In this document: piece by piece, positions 12,607 through 23,691 of the stretch | How positions within the stretch are numbered: position 1 is the first letter of the stretch | Layout of the letters: every line of letters begins with the position of its first letter | Assembly (NCBI RefSeq): GCF_051020765.1 | Contig: NC_134932.1 | Location: 5,952,001 to 6,016,000, forward strand | DNA from: Lasioglossum baleicum | Lineage: Eukaryota; Arthropoda; Insecta; Hymenoptera; Halictidae | DNA: 64,000 nt | Direction: 5' to 3' | The notes under the pieces: model-generated | Database searches by the model: none | The model's input: the letters and a program-made list of their open reading frames with translations, nothing else | Told to the model about the DNA's origin: nothing | Program-made: the position numbers and the translations under genes

Positions 12607-13625
12607 GATAAGATATAAATTCTGTACAATATATATTCCCTGAATCGGCGGTTTCACAAATCGATAAGAGCACTGGCGGAGTCGCGCGCTTAAATTACGC
12701 TAAACCTAGAAACAAGGGATGAGATCAAGCGCTCGAGATCAATCTGAGAATGATCGGTGACTAGAAAGAAAAAGGAACGCGGTTGGTAGTACGTGTTAAA
12801 ACATATGCAAAAAGAATCGTGTGTCGATCTCTTCGTGAAAGAGCAACTTCAACGATGCCGGAACATCGAAACTAAAAAAAGAATCTTGCTGCGGTCCTAT
12901 ATCGCTAGAGCTTAATACTAGAAATTCGTTGCAAATAGAATACTCTCTTACAAAGTAAATAACGATCATCACTCGCACTGGCCTAATCATTTTTACAAAA
13001 ACTCGCAGACGCAACTAACACGTGTCACAATATGCAATTCACACGCAACAGGGAACCTCTCGTGTTGCATGCAAACTGCAGCGCGCGTTGTTGTTCGAAA
13101 ACCTGGAGGATCCAGAGTGGAAAGATTTATCGAAGCGCGGAGGACTCGAGAGACGCAGGCTAATTAACCGACCCACAACATGTCCTCAATAATAATCCAG
13201 TTGCGAGAGACTGCGTGTCTTTATGCAAAATTAAAATTTTCCGCACCAATTGCGAGACCGAGGAATCGGGCAGAACCAGATAGTATTTTCGTTCGCTGAT
13301 TTTTGTCATAAATGCATAAAGCCCCGCAGTCATGTTCATCGGCAAGTTCTTTGGTTTCCAGTCCGTAAAACCAGATTTTCGTGTCACTGTAAATTTCGGA
13401 ATACCTCGTAAACTCACACCGACGTCACTGGCGATATCAAACGATTCCTAAGAAGACACGTCTGATCGGCAGAGAACTGCAATGGCGGCGATGACTCATG
13501 CAACAACGACTGGTACACATGCACACATTATCAACGCTTCGAACTACGACGAAATTCTCGAGTCCACTTAGTTTCCTAAGGCCTCCAGGGTTCAGGACCA
13601 CGTTCTGGCAGGTGAGCAAAATTTT

Positions 13626-14594
13626 CTAAAGACACTGGTACATGTTATTGTGGCTCATGTGATGAGTTGGCGGCAACTGGTGCTGCGCGTGGTACATCCT
13701 CTGGTCGTAACAGGGTTGATATTGCATCGGGGGACTGACACTTTGGTCACTGTAGCAGTCGTATTCTTGCCATTCGGGGACGAATCTCTCTTGAGGATAG
13801 GGGAACGCTGTGTGCGACGGTCCTAGTCGTTTCTGCGCTGCCACCGCGCAGCTTCCTGTCGAGGAAGTGATCATGTTCCCGTTTTCACTGATGCTCACCG
13901 TCACGTTGCCCACGTTCACCGTGATCTCACCAGTTTCCGAGTTTCCTAGGGTTTGGGACAGGGCCCAGATGTAGTTGTGGGCGAAACGGAGCGTCTCGAT
14001 TTTCGTCAGCTTCGTGTCTTCCGGGAAGGTCGGCAACGCCATCCGCAGCCGCTCCAACGCGTCGTTCAGGGTGTGCATCCTGTGTCGTTCCCGATCGTTC
14101 GCTTTTATTCGACGGTTCCTTTTCAACCGGAGCACCTGCAACCCGATCAATGGTTCCACGTGATCGTCTCAATCTCTCTCGCTTTTCTTTCATTTCGCCG
14201 GGCTGAGGCCTCGAAACGAGCTGGGTGGTGCGTTCGCTTCGAAGCTGTGCTATTACTCTAGGTCCATTCTAATTTTTATAGCTAATGATTCGAACCGGCT
14301 ATGGACTTTAAGTGGATCGTTTGTAACTCTGGGATTTAATGGACCTGAGCCAGCCATCCGGGGGTTAATGAATGTAAATATTCTTCGGATATCAGTGTTC
14401 ATAATTACCTGCGTAGGGCTCTTGCACCGCGTATTCCGAGTCTTCTTCCTCTTTTCGTCTTTCGCCGGCGGAAAAAGACACTCTGCTTGAATCTCGTGTT
14501 TCGGAGACTCGAAACTAACGTCGAATCCAGAGTCTGAGGAACTCGATAGCTCGTCGAATCCTCCTTCGCTGCAGAACGAGTACTCCGAGGACAT
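13626..14594 (-). CDS. tap: Neurogenin/Tap-type bHLH transcription factor
   Basis: There are two coding exons. Exon 1 is 14594-14409 (62 codons, ending CAG before donor GTAATT). Exon 2 is 14135-13626, after a TTGCAG acceptor, in phase 0. The product is 231 aa. A neurogenin-class bHLH spans about residues 69-127: basic region RRIKANDRERHRMH, helix 1 LNDALERLRMALP, a short loop with Pro-Glu-Asp-Thr-Lys, and helix 2 LTKIETLRFAHNYIWALSQ. The Asn-Asp-Arg-Glu-Arg core carries the E-box-contacting Glu and Arg. The N-terminus is Ser/Glu-rich and the C-terminus is rich in Tyr, Gln, His and Pro, fitting an activation domain. In insects the single neurogenin-family gene is tap (biparous), a nuclear regulator of neuronal differentiation and axon growth that works with Daughterless. 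ATG 14594 is preceded by an acceptor-like TTTTGTAG, so a 5' UTR intron is likely. NeuroD and Oli-type proteins are less likely given this basic region. Confidence 0.93.
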
Positions 14595-14606
14595 ATTGAA
14601 TGCTAC

Positions 14607-15185
14607 CTACAAAACAGAACATCAAATAATTTTAACAGTGCTCTCGTATCTCAAAACATCATATTTTTATAGTTTCGGTTAAGTGGAATTTTTCTAACAA
14701 TTTTTAACAAGATATCCAGTCGATGTACAGAAGTTGAAGTGTTTCTTATTTGTAAAATACTTCTACAAGTAATAAATGTATAGATATTTGTAACAAACTC
14801 AAAACACTTGAATGAATAATTTTTTTCTTTTCCATAGTTTCAGTTCTTCATTAGAAAAACAATTGTTGCAGTGTCCTAACATTTCTTCACCATCATCCCC
14901 CACTTTCAAACGCAGTGTAAATAATTCATGGAAAGTCTTACTTGATAAATTACTCGAGCGAGTAAACCAGTCCTTGATTATTGAATTTATCCAAGTCGAT
15001 CACTTCACACAAGTCAACACGCGTTACTAGAGTTTTTGTACGTTGTAAGGAATATCGTTTCACGGCATAGTCCGAGCGACCCGACGGCAGCGAGAGAAAA
15101 ATGAAATAAGAAACGAGGAGTGTCCTAGACGGGGCACAATTTGGTACTGCGAAAGTGGCATGGGGCTCTTAGAACATATATACTC
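14607..15185 (-). promoter_or_regulatory. Putative 5' UTR intron and promoter of the bHLH gene
   Basis: Just upstream of the start codon on the minus strand is TTTTGTAG, an acceptor (AG at 14608-14609). A good donor GTAAGA lies at 14941 and below. A TATATA motif on the minus strand at 15176-15182 is followed by transcribable sequence. Together these fit a first non-coding exon of about 200 bp starting near 15145. This is inferred from signals only. Confidence 0.35.
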
Positions 15186-15747
15186 TCCCGGGGGTATTTT
15201 GCCCCCTCCATAAGGGCGGTCCGCCTTCTATGGGGCACCGTACCAAGAGTTCACCCCATAATCACGACGGTGGGGCACACACCCAACGTTCTCCCCTCCA
15301 CCAGCCTTTGTGTGCATTAGACGCGTGCCATGGCGATGTAGTCGTATAGTTTAGGAGATTAGAGGTTTTAGGGCGATTACACCTCTTTATGCATCTTAGG
15401 CGAAGGTGAATACGAAGTTTTGTGGTGTGCTAACAGAACGGTTGGTATAAGAACATTATGGTGTTTCGGTATAATCATATTTTGTGTTTTCGAAGGAAAA
15501 TCGTTTTGTGGAACAGAGCGTATACGGAAAAGTCGAGTCTTAGGGTTGTTTGGCGTCGTTTTGTTGTATTGTAAACAAATCGTTCACCTATGTCCACTTA
15601 TGTTCGTGTCGTTTTTAAACAAATAATTCAGCATAGTTCATCCGCGACGAAATCAGATCCTACATTTTATACTTGTATACTGTGTTATATACAATTAAAT
15701 GAAGTTTTTATTATCTGTTTCTGCAGACGCAATTGAGTTTATGTTAA

Positions 15748-15990
15748 CACATTACCGACTGGTGATTGTTGCATAGTTTTGAAGAATCTATGGTACATGG
15801 CTAAACACTTTTTAATGGAACCTTCAATCGCAACAGCAATTTTCATTATGAACTAACAAGTCACCCTTAATGACATCATCTAATAGTTTCATTTAAGATT
15901 GCAATATAAAAGAAAATTTCTATGCTTTCTTTTGGTGCAGCACAATTATTGAAAATCCTATTACATAATAGGCTTCCGGTAGGTAAAGTG
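15748..15990 (-). mobile_element. piggyBac-type MITE, CACTTTACC family, copy 2 (inverted)
   Basis: This 243-bp copy of the element at 6483-6723 is in the opposite orientation. It has TTAA at 15744-15747 and 15991-15994 and ends CACATTACCGACTGG and CCGGTAGGTAAAGTG. Internal similarity to the other copies runs the full length. It lies upstream of the bHLH promoter candidate. Confidence 0.88.
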
Positions 15991-15994
15991 TTAA

Positions 15995-18900
15995 CACTTT
16001 GAGGGCGAATGAGTAAAAAATAATTACTCTTAAATAACCCGAAATAAACTTCTAATAAAGACAACATTTTCCCTTTTACCTAACTTTAATTAATAGCTAT
16101 TATTGTTGATTTTATAATTTGTAAAATGCTGCACCTGTAGTAGTACTAACCATGACTGCCGCTGTGTACAGTGGGTCGTCGATGCCAAGGGGCAGCTGTA
16201 CCACAATAATGCACAAGCCACGAATGAAGTTACACATCACACAATTTGCCATACTTCAATGTCTTACAGAATAAATATTTCAGTATTCTTGAAAATTTTA
16301 AATATTTATAGAATAAGTAATTAACTATTATTTATTCTTACCTTTGTTACTGTGCGAGAGAGCGCAAATTGCTGATGTGCCTTCGTCCACCACACTGAAA
16401 GATGAAAAATATCACTCCCTGATCTTCGATTCAACGCTGCCCCAGGCTGTATGGTTTAAAATAAGTGGACGATAATCTAATAAAACCAACCGTGGCCATA
16501 TGTCACATTCGCTAATCAATTGATAATGCCCTGGACATCGCTATGGAAACGTGCAGGTAGATCAATCGGAATAGACAGGTATTTTCTAGTTGATCATAAT
16601 TTCTGCGCCTAATCGATGAATAAAGTTCCACATTTCGTCGTTAATTTCCAATGGCTTAGCTACCTGAACTCATTGATAAAAGAAAATTCTCAATAAATTA
16701 TACAGTTTATGAAATATTTATTCTCAAATGTTAAATTACATTATTTTCGATCTATTAAATATATTAAGGAAGAAAATAAATTTCTATTTCACTCCAGTTT
16801 ATTGCAATTGAAGGAGAATATTTTTATGTTGCATAAAGATCCGCTGTCTAGTAATCACGCGTCAACGTAATCACAGTCGGAGTCCCCATAAAATATGAAA
16901 TTACACGCAGGTACGTAGGATTCCGAGGCTCCCACGAAATATCAGTATGCAAAGGGATCACCGGTAGCATGATAGGACGATTTTGACAAGTATTAACGTC
17001 CATCAATCACAGCTACGTCAATTATTTGACACATCGGCTGTAGAAAGTCGTCTTCGTGTCCACATTCATAAGCACTGCTTCGTTGAACTCGTTGCTCATT
17101 TCCCATGACCTCGAGTTCCAATGATATGCAAAATCGCTCGGATAGAGAACGAAAAATATCGACACCACGTGTGACATGTTAGCATAACGATTCGTTATCG
17201 AGCGTATATTTGCGTGCTCCGAGTGTACTGTCAATAATTTATTCAATGAGCACAGACCAGGGTTGGTCAAAAATTTAATCAACGATTGACGACTAAATTT
17301 CTACTTCAATCGTTAATTGTGATTAACGATTAAACTGCTGAAATTTCGAAATGAAATACGGAATCAAAACTATATGAATACTGAAAAAAATATAAACTGA
17401 GTTTATAATATAAACTCTGTTTACGTGCTTTTATGTTTTTTTTCGATGAGTTCTTTTTTTAATCAACGATTGACGATTAACTTCATCAATAGATTGATCC
17501 AATCGTCGATTTTTCAATGATTTCTTTTTTTAATCGTACACATTAATCAATCAATCATGATTAAAATTTTAATCGATTAATACCCAACTCTGCCACAGAC
17601 ACATTTTACCCCTGACGACGGAAATCACCGTTCACTATTTTCAGCTAGACATTTGCAAATGTTTATTGATAAACATCAAGTGTGTATTGATAAAAAAGGA
17701 AATTGCTTTAGGATTAAACAGAAGCAGTGAATTACATCTTAGTAGAAAACATTTGAGAACATTCTATCAGATACTGATACAGATGCTATCTTCCGTTTCC
17801 TCTCGATCTCTTCTTCCGCTTTCGAATTCAATAATTAATCTCCGTCACTTCTGATACTGACTAATGATCAAAGACGCGTTCAACCCGAACAAATTAAAAG
17901 TTCCTTCAACCTTCGTTCGCGATGAACGATGATAGTAATTCGAGTTTACGTATTATTGATGCACGGTAACAGTTTAGAACACGCGAGTACAGTAATTACA
18001 CTCGCCCTTAGAATGCCGGCTTGAAATTCCTCCCATCCCGTAAACGGAAGACGGATAATGATGCGTATAATGAGCGAAAATTACGAAACTGTTCGACCAT
18101 AAGATTTACATAATTGCTATGCTTCCGACCGATAATTTCCCAAACAACTCGATGATTTCCTTTTGCAAGTAAACAGCCATTGGCACGCTTTTTTACGCGA
18201 GCTGTTATGGCGTCGAGCGCTATCGTTGTTTGCAAACAATGTAATGGGGTCTGTAAGTTTTCTTTATGTGCATTGTTCTTTTAGAAATGACGGTGACCTT
18301 CAATTTCTTAAATGGAATGCTATGTATCCTTTTTTTATATGAAAGCGTGTGCCAAAACGAGTTTATTCGCAGACGACACACTGATCTTCAAGGTCGTACA
18401 AAGTCACAAATGGAAGAAGCATTTCACAGGCATTTGTAGCCTATAAAATAGCCTAATGCCAGGCCGATCCAACTGAAGCACGAGCCATCAATGGAACTGA
18501 TGCTACATGATTTGCATGATACGGTTTGATCCGATTCGATCGAGTCCATCGAACTGACGCTAAACGAAAGCCGTACATAATACCGCTCTTTACGGGTCGC
18601 ATTTGCATCCAAGGTGCTCATCCATAACACTCGCGATTATGCACCGGCTAACCAGATTCTTTCACCTTCGAAAAAATCTTCACGGTCTCGTATCCTGCTA
18701 AACATTTTCACGGTTCATCAACTTCAATCATCATCGTGCAGATCTAATCTAGTTGGAAAGAACGCAAATGTCTCGAGACGTTTTAAAGAAATTGTAATTC
18801 CAACTGCAGCTTTTATGCAAGATTTTATTGAAGCTATAAATGCGAGCGACGTCGTCCAATGTATCGCAGTTTACGATTTCCCGGGAAACATTCGCAAACT

Positions 18901-20990
18901 TTTAGTTTAACGGTCCATGTAAAAATGTTTATCGACGAGAAAGTTACAGTTAGAGGAACTTTACGACGGATCGGTGGCGTAGAACATGGACGCGCGAAAG
19001 TGCCATTTTAAACTGCTACGAGGTTTCTTTATTACGGAAAAATGGGAACGATGACACTATTACTACGATTTTAGGATTTTCTGCTTGAAAGTTGTTCTTG
19101 TGAAATATGTAGAGAGCAACATTCACGGTCGTTTTTTAACCGAACACCGAGAACTAAAAGAGGCGAGGCACCCTCTCCGGCAGAAGGGTGTACAACCAAC
19201 CCTTTTTCACACTTTGAAAATTCGTGCCGTTTCATCGATAAAAGGACGCCGTGAAATCGACACCGTTTCCGACACATGTTCGATCAGCCCGCGGAAATAT
19301 TGGGAATTACACGAAAGATTTGCTACCCGGTGCGTGCAAAATCGAAGATCAAATAAAAAAAAAGGGGCGTGCAGGAACGCAGAGGAGGACGCTGTCGAAA
19401 ACGGAAAAAGGGTTCGTAGAAGACCTCCGAAACGATTCGCTCTAATTGGATAATTTATTAGCCGCGTCGATAAATAATACTTCCACAGTTGAGCCTGATG
19501 GTCGCGTGCCCCTCGTTCTCTTTATTCCATTAATTTATGTATTGCATTCCTTTGACAATATGTTCGGAAAATCCCTTCACTGAATGAACAGAAGTTGTAT
19601 TAACCCGTTTCAGAAATTTTGTTCTCACTCTGGCGCTCATTCTTCGACTATTTTGACAATTGGAAGCAAGTATATTTAAGGTGAAAACTTTTTAAGAGGC
19701 ATCTATCCCCTATATGGCACAGAGATTTTCCTGAAATTTGATCAAGACAACAGAAAAATTCTCGAACATGGAATTCCCGAAGGTGTTCGATCGAAAAAAG
19801 GCGCAGCGGTAATAGAGCCGATCGCCTTAAATGGTTTTGCCTGCAAAAGGCGTGCTGCGTGAGAAGTGGGTTAACTAACTGGCAACACCCATGTTTCATA
19901 TAGTTCACGGGAGTTTTCCCAGACCTGCAGCAAGCGCTGCGGGCAGAAGCCGGTCGAGCGCAAGAAAGAGAGAAGACACCGGCGATCTTTGTGCAACAGG
20001 ACACTCTATCCCACGGCTTTCTTCCTCTTACCTCGCGACAATGGCTGCGTCTATGAACAAGCAGATGCGATCACTTGCGTGGCTGTCATTGTGTTGCACG
20101 TGACACCATGCGATTACGACAGATACGACGACGAACATGAGGTAACTACCAGACGAACGACGACGCTGGAGAATCTCCAGAAGTATTTGACAACGCGTAG
20201 CAATTCGCAGATCCTATTAAACTGATTTTTATTCAGATCGGCGATAATTTCTCATAATTAGAACCAGGCGAAGAAAAACACCTTACTGAGAAAGCAATTT
20301 GTTGTGGGAAATGGTGAACTGGACAGAAAATGTGTTGTAGCTTACACTGTGAGAGTTATTAAAGAAGAAACATGAGTATTACGAGTTATTTCTGTACGAA
20401 GATCAAACTCGTTCTGTATACTCCATCTATATTTATATTTATATACCTAATAAATCTCTTCTGAGATTTTCTCAATTAAAAAAAGGTATTTGGTGTTAGA
20501 AGCAGGTAATTGTAAAGGGAGGATTTTCCGTAATTTTTGTAGAGTGAAAGGGTTTTGCAGGAGAGATCGAAACGTGCAATTAATAAATCCTTTATTCTGT
20601 TCTCTGTCGAGTGCGAAAGACTTCCAAAACGGATTACATATTCGACCGAGGGCCTGGATGTCCGCGGTTTTTATGAGCGCGCGTCGACGACCGCGCGCCA
20701 CAACGCTGCTCGAGGAACGACACCTCCTCGTCGCGCAACGGACACACACCAGCGCAAGGTGTTTCTTTTACACCTTATTGAACAGTGCACATTTCTCTTC
20801 TGACATTTTTTCGTATAATCACAAATAACAGAGGTATTTAAACATTTCCATGTACTACATTTTATTTATACCTGTACTGAAACAAGACTTTGAGAAGCCT
20901 AAAGTAAACAATAAACAAAATCAACTTGTGCTTTGCATTACAAAGTACTTTTGTCAACTATTAAATAAAGGAATTTTGTGACACCCTGTA
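15995..20990. other. Gene-free stretch upstream of the peptide genes
   Basis: I find no gene here. One hAT MITE (17258-17592) and a partial end of the TAGACTGCGG family near 16830 are visible. Around 18354-18389 on the plus strand a short frame reads LFADDTLIFK, resembling a reverse-transcriptase YADD-type motif, but it is isolated. Multi-frame open stretches at 19085-19453 and 20490-20828 have no domain and are probably chance. Confidence 0.5.
17258..17592. mobile_element. hAT-type MITE with CAGGGTTGG/CAGAGTTGG ends
   Basis: This 335-bp element begins CAGGGTTGGTC and ends CCCAACTCTG. The flanks are GCACAGAC (17250-17257) and CCACAGAC (17593-17600), 7 of 8 identical. The interior is AT-rich with repeated AATCAACGATTGACGA and AATCGTTAATTGTGATTAAC motifs in both orientations. 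The ends are the same type as those of the element at 34651-35103, so both belong to one broad family of hAT MITEs. It has no coding capacity. Confidence 0.82.
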
Positions 20991-21163
20991 TATCAAAGAG
21001 TGAATGAGAAAGAAGCGTCTTGACGTACGAGTCATCGTATGCAAGTGCCGCACTTATAAAATAAAATTTTATAGCAAATTAATCGCTGAAGCTAGTTTTT
21101 GCTTGCGACTTAATAAATAAACGACTATATTACATAAAAGGGTGAATCAGTGTGTGGGGGGGC

Positions 21164-21176
21164 TATATGTATAATA
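21164..21176 (+). promoter_or_regulatory. TATA box of the first pacifastin-like gene
   Basis: CTATATGTATAATAG follows a run of G residues and lies about 75 bp before the start codon. It is conserved at the same place in the paralogue (22235-22247). The conservation of this stretch between copies argues that it is the core promoter. Confidence 0.6.
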
Positions 21177-21242
21177 GGGTTGAGATTTTATGCGAAATCA
21201 GCTATTCTCTTCTGTTGACTGGAGAAAAACATAGAAGACAAC

Positions 21243-21530
21243 ATGTGGACAAAACTTGTCGCTTTGTTCTTGCTGTTCGCCATTGTTGCGTATGATCCAG
21301 TTATAGGTGAGTTCTCTTTTAAAAATTGTTGGGGGGTTGTTGAAGGATTGTTGGAGTGATTGGTTCCTATATGATCATTTTTTTGTCCAGCATCGCCTTA
21401 CGGAACAGGAACATGCCTGGTAGGGTATACTTATCACCTAGGATGCAACCAGTGCGTTTGTTTAAATAACAAAATGTGGTGTACCCAGATGGTTTGCTAT
21501 CACGACGATGTACTATATACACTTCCATGA
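21243..21530 (+). CDS. Secreted pacifastin-like Cys-rich peptide, copy 1
   Basis: There are two exons: 21243-21306 (64 nt, donor GTGAGT) and 21391-21530 (acceptor TTTGTCCAG), joined in phase 1, giving 67 aa. Residues 1-21 form a signal peptide (MWTKLVALFLLFAIVAYDPV). The mature part has six cysteines spaced C-x9-C-N-x-C-x-C-x6-C-T-x3-C. This matches the pacifastin light-chain (PLD) inhibitor signature of arthropods, which folds as a three-stranded sheet held by three disulfides and blocks serine proteases in haemolymph. The residue aligned with the reactive P1 site, two after Cys5, is Gln, which is atypical for a trypsin or chymotrypsin inhibitor. A tail of ten residues follows Cys6. AATAAA at 21722-21727 is a poly(A) candidate. 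A role as a venom or gland peptide is also possible, and the sequence cannot decide. Confidence 0.85.
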
Positions 21531-22234
21531 CTTATAGTGGATCTTCATTCATCATAGAGGAATATGACAGCGGAGGTTGCGGTGGCCTAAAATACCGGAC
21601 TATTAAATACTGGAATATTAAAAATGTTGTACTTTTAATTGTTACGAAACTGTGTTTCTATCACGAATTAATACGCATGAGACGACAGAAAATGAAGCTA
21701 ATATTCGAACTATTAAATTGCAATAAAGCATTTTAAATAAGTCATGCGTTACGAATCATTAAAAGAAAGAAACCATTGTAAGAGAGTGAGAGCGACATCT
21801 ACAGTCTGCACTCACTATGTGGAAGATTACCGTTGTCAATAAACCAAACAGAAAAGTGGTTTGATAGGTTGGAAAACACGAAGGGTCAAATTCTCGGATT
21901 ATCTGTTCTCTTTATTTCTTATCAATCATGTTGACTGTAGGTAATAACATTTCTACGTACACTTGCATGAGAATGTTCTAGTCTAATAGGAATGCGCGTT
22001 GCGAACATTTCGTAGGAAGGGGGAGCAAGCAGATCAACTTCGGAAAGTTTCGAGATATTTCCAGAGAACGTATGTACATATATCAAAGAGTGAATGAGGG
22101 AAAAGCGTGTGCAAGTGCCGCACTTATAAAATAAAATTTTATAGCAAATTAATCGGTGACGCTTGTTTTTGCTTGCGACTTAATAAATAAACGACTATAT
22201 TACATAAAACCGGCGAATCAGTGTATGGGGGGGG

Positions 22235-22247
22235 CTATATATATAAT
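22235..22247 (+). promoter_or_regulatory. TATA box of the second pacifastin-like gene
   Basis: CTATATATATAATAG follows a run of G residues about 80 bp before the start codon. It corresponds to the element at 21164-21176 in the paralogue. Confidence 0.6.
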
Positions 22248-22314
22248 AGGGTTGACATCTTATGCGAAATCAGTTGTTCTCTTCTGTTGACTGGAGAAAA
22301 ACATAGAAGACAAC

Positions 22315-22574
22315 ATGTGGATGAAACTTGTCGCTTTGTTCTTGCTGTTGGCCATTGTTGCGTATGATCCAGTTATAGGAGGTGAGTTCTCTTTTAAAAA
22401 TTGTTGGGGGGTTGTTGAAGGATTGTTGGAGTGATTGGTTCCTGTATGATCATTTTTTGTCCAGCATGCCATGAAGGGAATACTTATTACCAAGACTGCA
22501 ACCACTGCGTTTGTCGTGATAACAACTTGTGGTGTACCCAGTTGACTTGTATCTCCGATTCAAATGAATCATAG
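22315..22574 (+). CDS. Secreted pacifastin-like Cys-rich peptide, copy 2
   Basis: There are two exons: 22315-22381 (67 nt, donor GTGAGT) and 22465-22574 (acceptor TTTGTCCAG), phase 1, giving 58 aa. The signal peptide is nearly identical to that of copy 1, with one extra Gly codon before the splice. The mature domain keeps all six cysteines with identical spacing, C-x9-C-N-x-C-x-C-x6-C-T-x3-C. The residues between them differ strongly from copy 1 (about half changed), while the signal peptide and intron stay near identical. The P1-equivalent is again Gln, with Leu at P1' instead of Met. The tail after Cys6 is seven residues, Ser-rich and acidic. A poly(A) candidate lies at 22668-22673. The family assignment rests on the cysteine pattern. 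Confidence 0.85.
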
Positions 22575-23498
22575 GGGAATATGACTTACACACACTTGTT
22601 AGACAAAGTGTTCATGAAGCCATGAAGGTTGTAATGATTATGTACTAGAATGCGGATCTTCACACGAAATAAAAATGTTCTATCTTAATTGTTATAAATG
22701 CATATATCTATCTCAATTTTCATCACAAACGCATGAAATCCGCCAATCAAATCTGCGGCTTGTAAAATTACATGTCGGGCGTCAAATGAGACATATCCAC
22801 GTCCCTAATACTAATCAATTGACATTTAGAGTTGCATCGAGGTGATGCCAGTGAAGGTATGCCGCTGAGAATGTCTCGACCTTCGACGTAAGCGTTCGGC
22901 ATTCGCGTGCGGACGATTACTTCGAACTTCTGCCAGTGATAACGATCTAGGATCAGAATACGTAATGAAGCAGTCTTCTATCGCGTCTCTCGAAGGAACG
23001 TCGACGTCCTTCTCGAACGGTTGTCGGCCGGTAGAGAAAATCCGCGCGATCCAAGCGGATACGAGCGGAATTGTCCCCCGCTAAAGGTGAAAACACACTC
23101 TGTCCGACTTTTCAGAGCCGGCCGATACTTTATCGTCGGAGGTGGAGCTGCTTGCCTCGGCCTTTGGTAACTGTACACGTTCTCTTCTCGTCTTTCCAAC
23201 GTTCTTTCTTGGCCACCTCGTGCTCTTCCTCTCCTTCGACGCCCTCGTTCTCGCCATCCTGTTTGCCCGACCTTTTCAGTCGCAAATGCTCCTATCCTCC
23301 GTTCAATCTCCGCCCAAAAAGTCGACAGAGGTTCCAAAGTTGTACAAATTCAATTATTTTTATTAAAACTGTAGATAAGTTGTAGATGCTCACTAAAAAA
23401 ATAGATAGGAGTCTCGGAATCTTCTTTAGAAAGTTTCTACACAACTAGTTGCTCAATTAAAATGTTATACTACCTACTTGGTTAAACATTTATACTCA

Positions 23499-23691
23499 GA
23501 CCGCGAATTTCATACATTTATGCCGAAAATATAGGTAAGTACTCAGTGAAAGTAGTAGAAAAATATAGGAATTTTCATTATTCTCAATTTATTAAATGTA
23601 TTACAGCAAGAGATACATTCTTTTGAACTCTGGTTTCTTACAATTAATGCAGACAATTTTTATGTTTCATAACGATCCGCAGTCTGTTTGC
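23499..23691. mobile_element. Diverged TAGACTGCGG-family MITE copy
   Basis: The left end (CAGACCGCGAATTTCATACA) and right end (TTCATAACGATCCGCAGTCT) are recognisable degenerate TIRs of the family defined at 1598, 26090 and 60879. The interior includes the shared AATTAATGCAGACA-type motif. I could not define a target duplication, consistent with age. Confidence 0.5.

Larger units (their letters stand above)
20991..21740 (+). repeat. Segmental duplication, copy 1
   Basis: This holds the promoter, gene and 3' region of the first pacifastin-like gene. It is paired with 22081-22700. Similarity starts at TATCAAAGAG in both copies and continues through the TATA region, signal-peptide exon, intron and Cys-rich exon, then more weakly into the 3' UTR around AAAATGTT. 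Copy 1 has about 22 extra bases near 21017-21040. Confidence 0.85.
22081..22700 (+). repeat. Segmental duplication, copy 2
   Basis: This is the second copy of the unit at 20991-21740. Non-coding sequence (promoter, intron) is about as similar between copies as coding sequence, indicating a fairly recent duplication. The start codons are 1072 bp apart. Confidence 0.85.

Noticed and set aside
13927..14261. Other open frames overlapping the bHLH exon on both strands
   Set aside because: They overlap the bHLH domain out of frame. The neurogenin-type domain fixes the true frame.
22260..22505. Minus-strand frame over the second peptide gene
   Set aside because: Antisense shadow. The plus strand has a TATA box, signal peptide, intron and six-cysteine domain conserved with the neighbouring paralogue.
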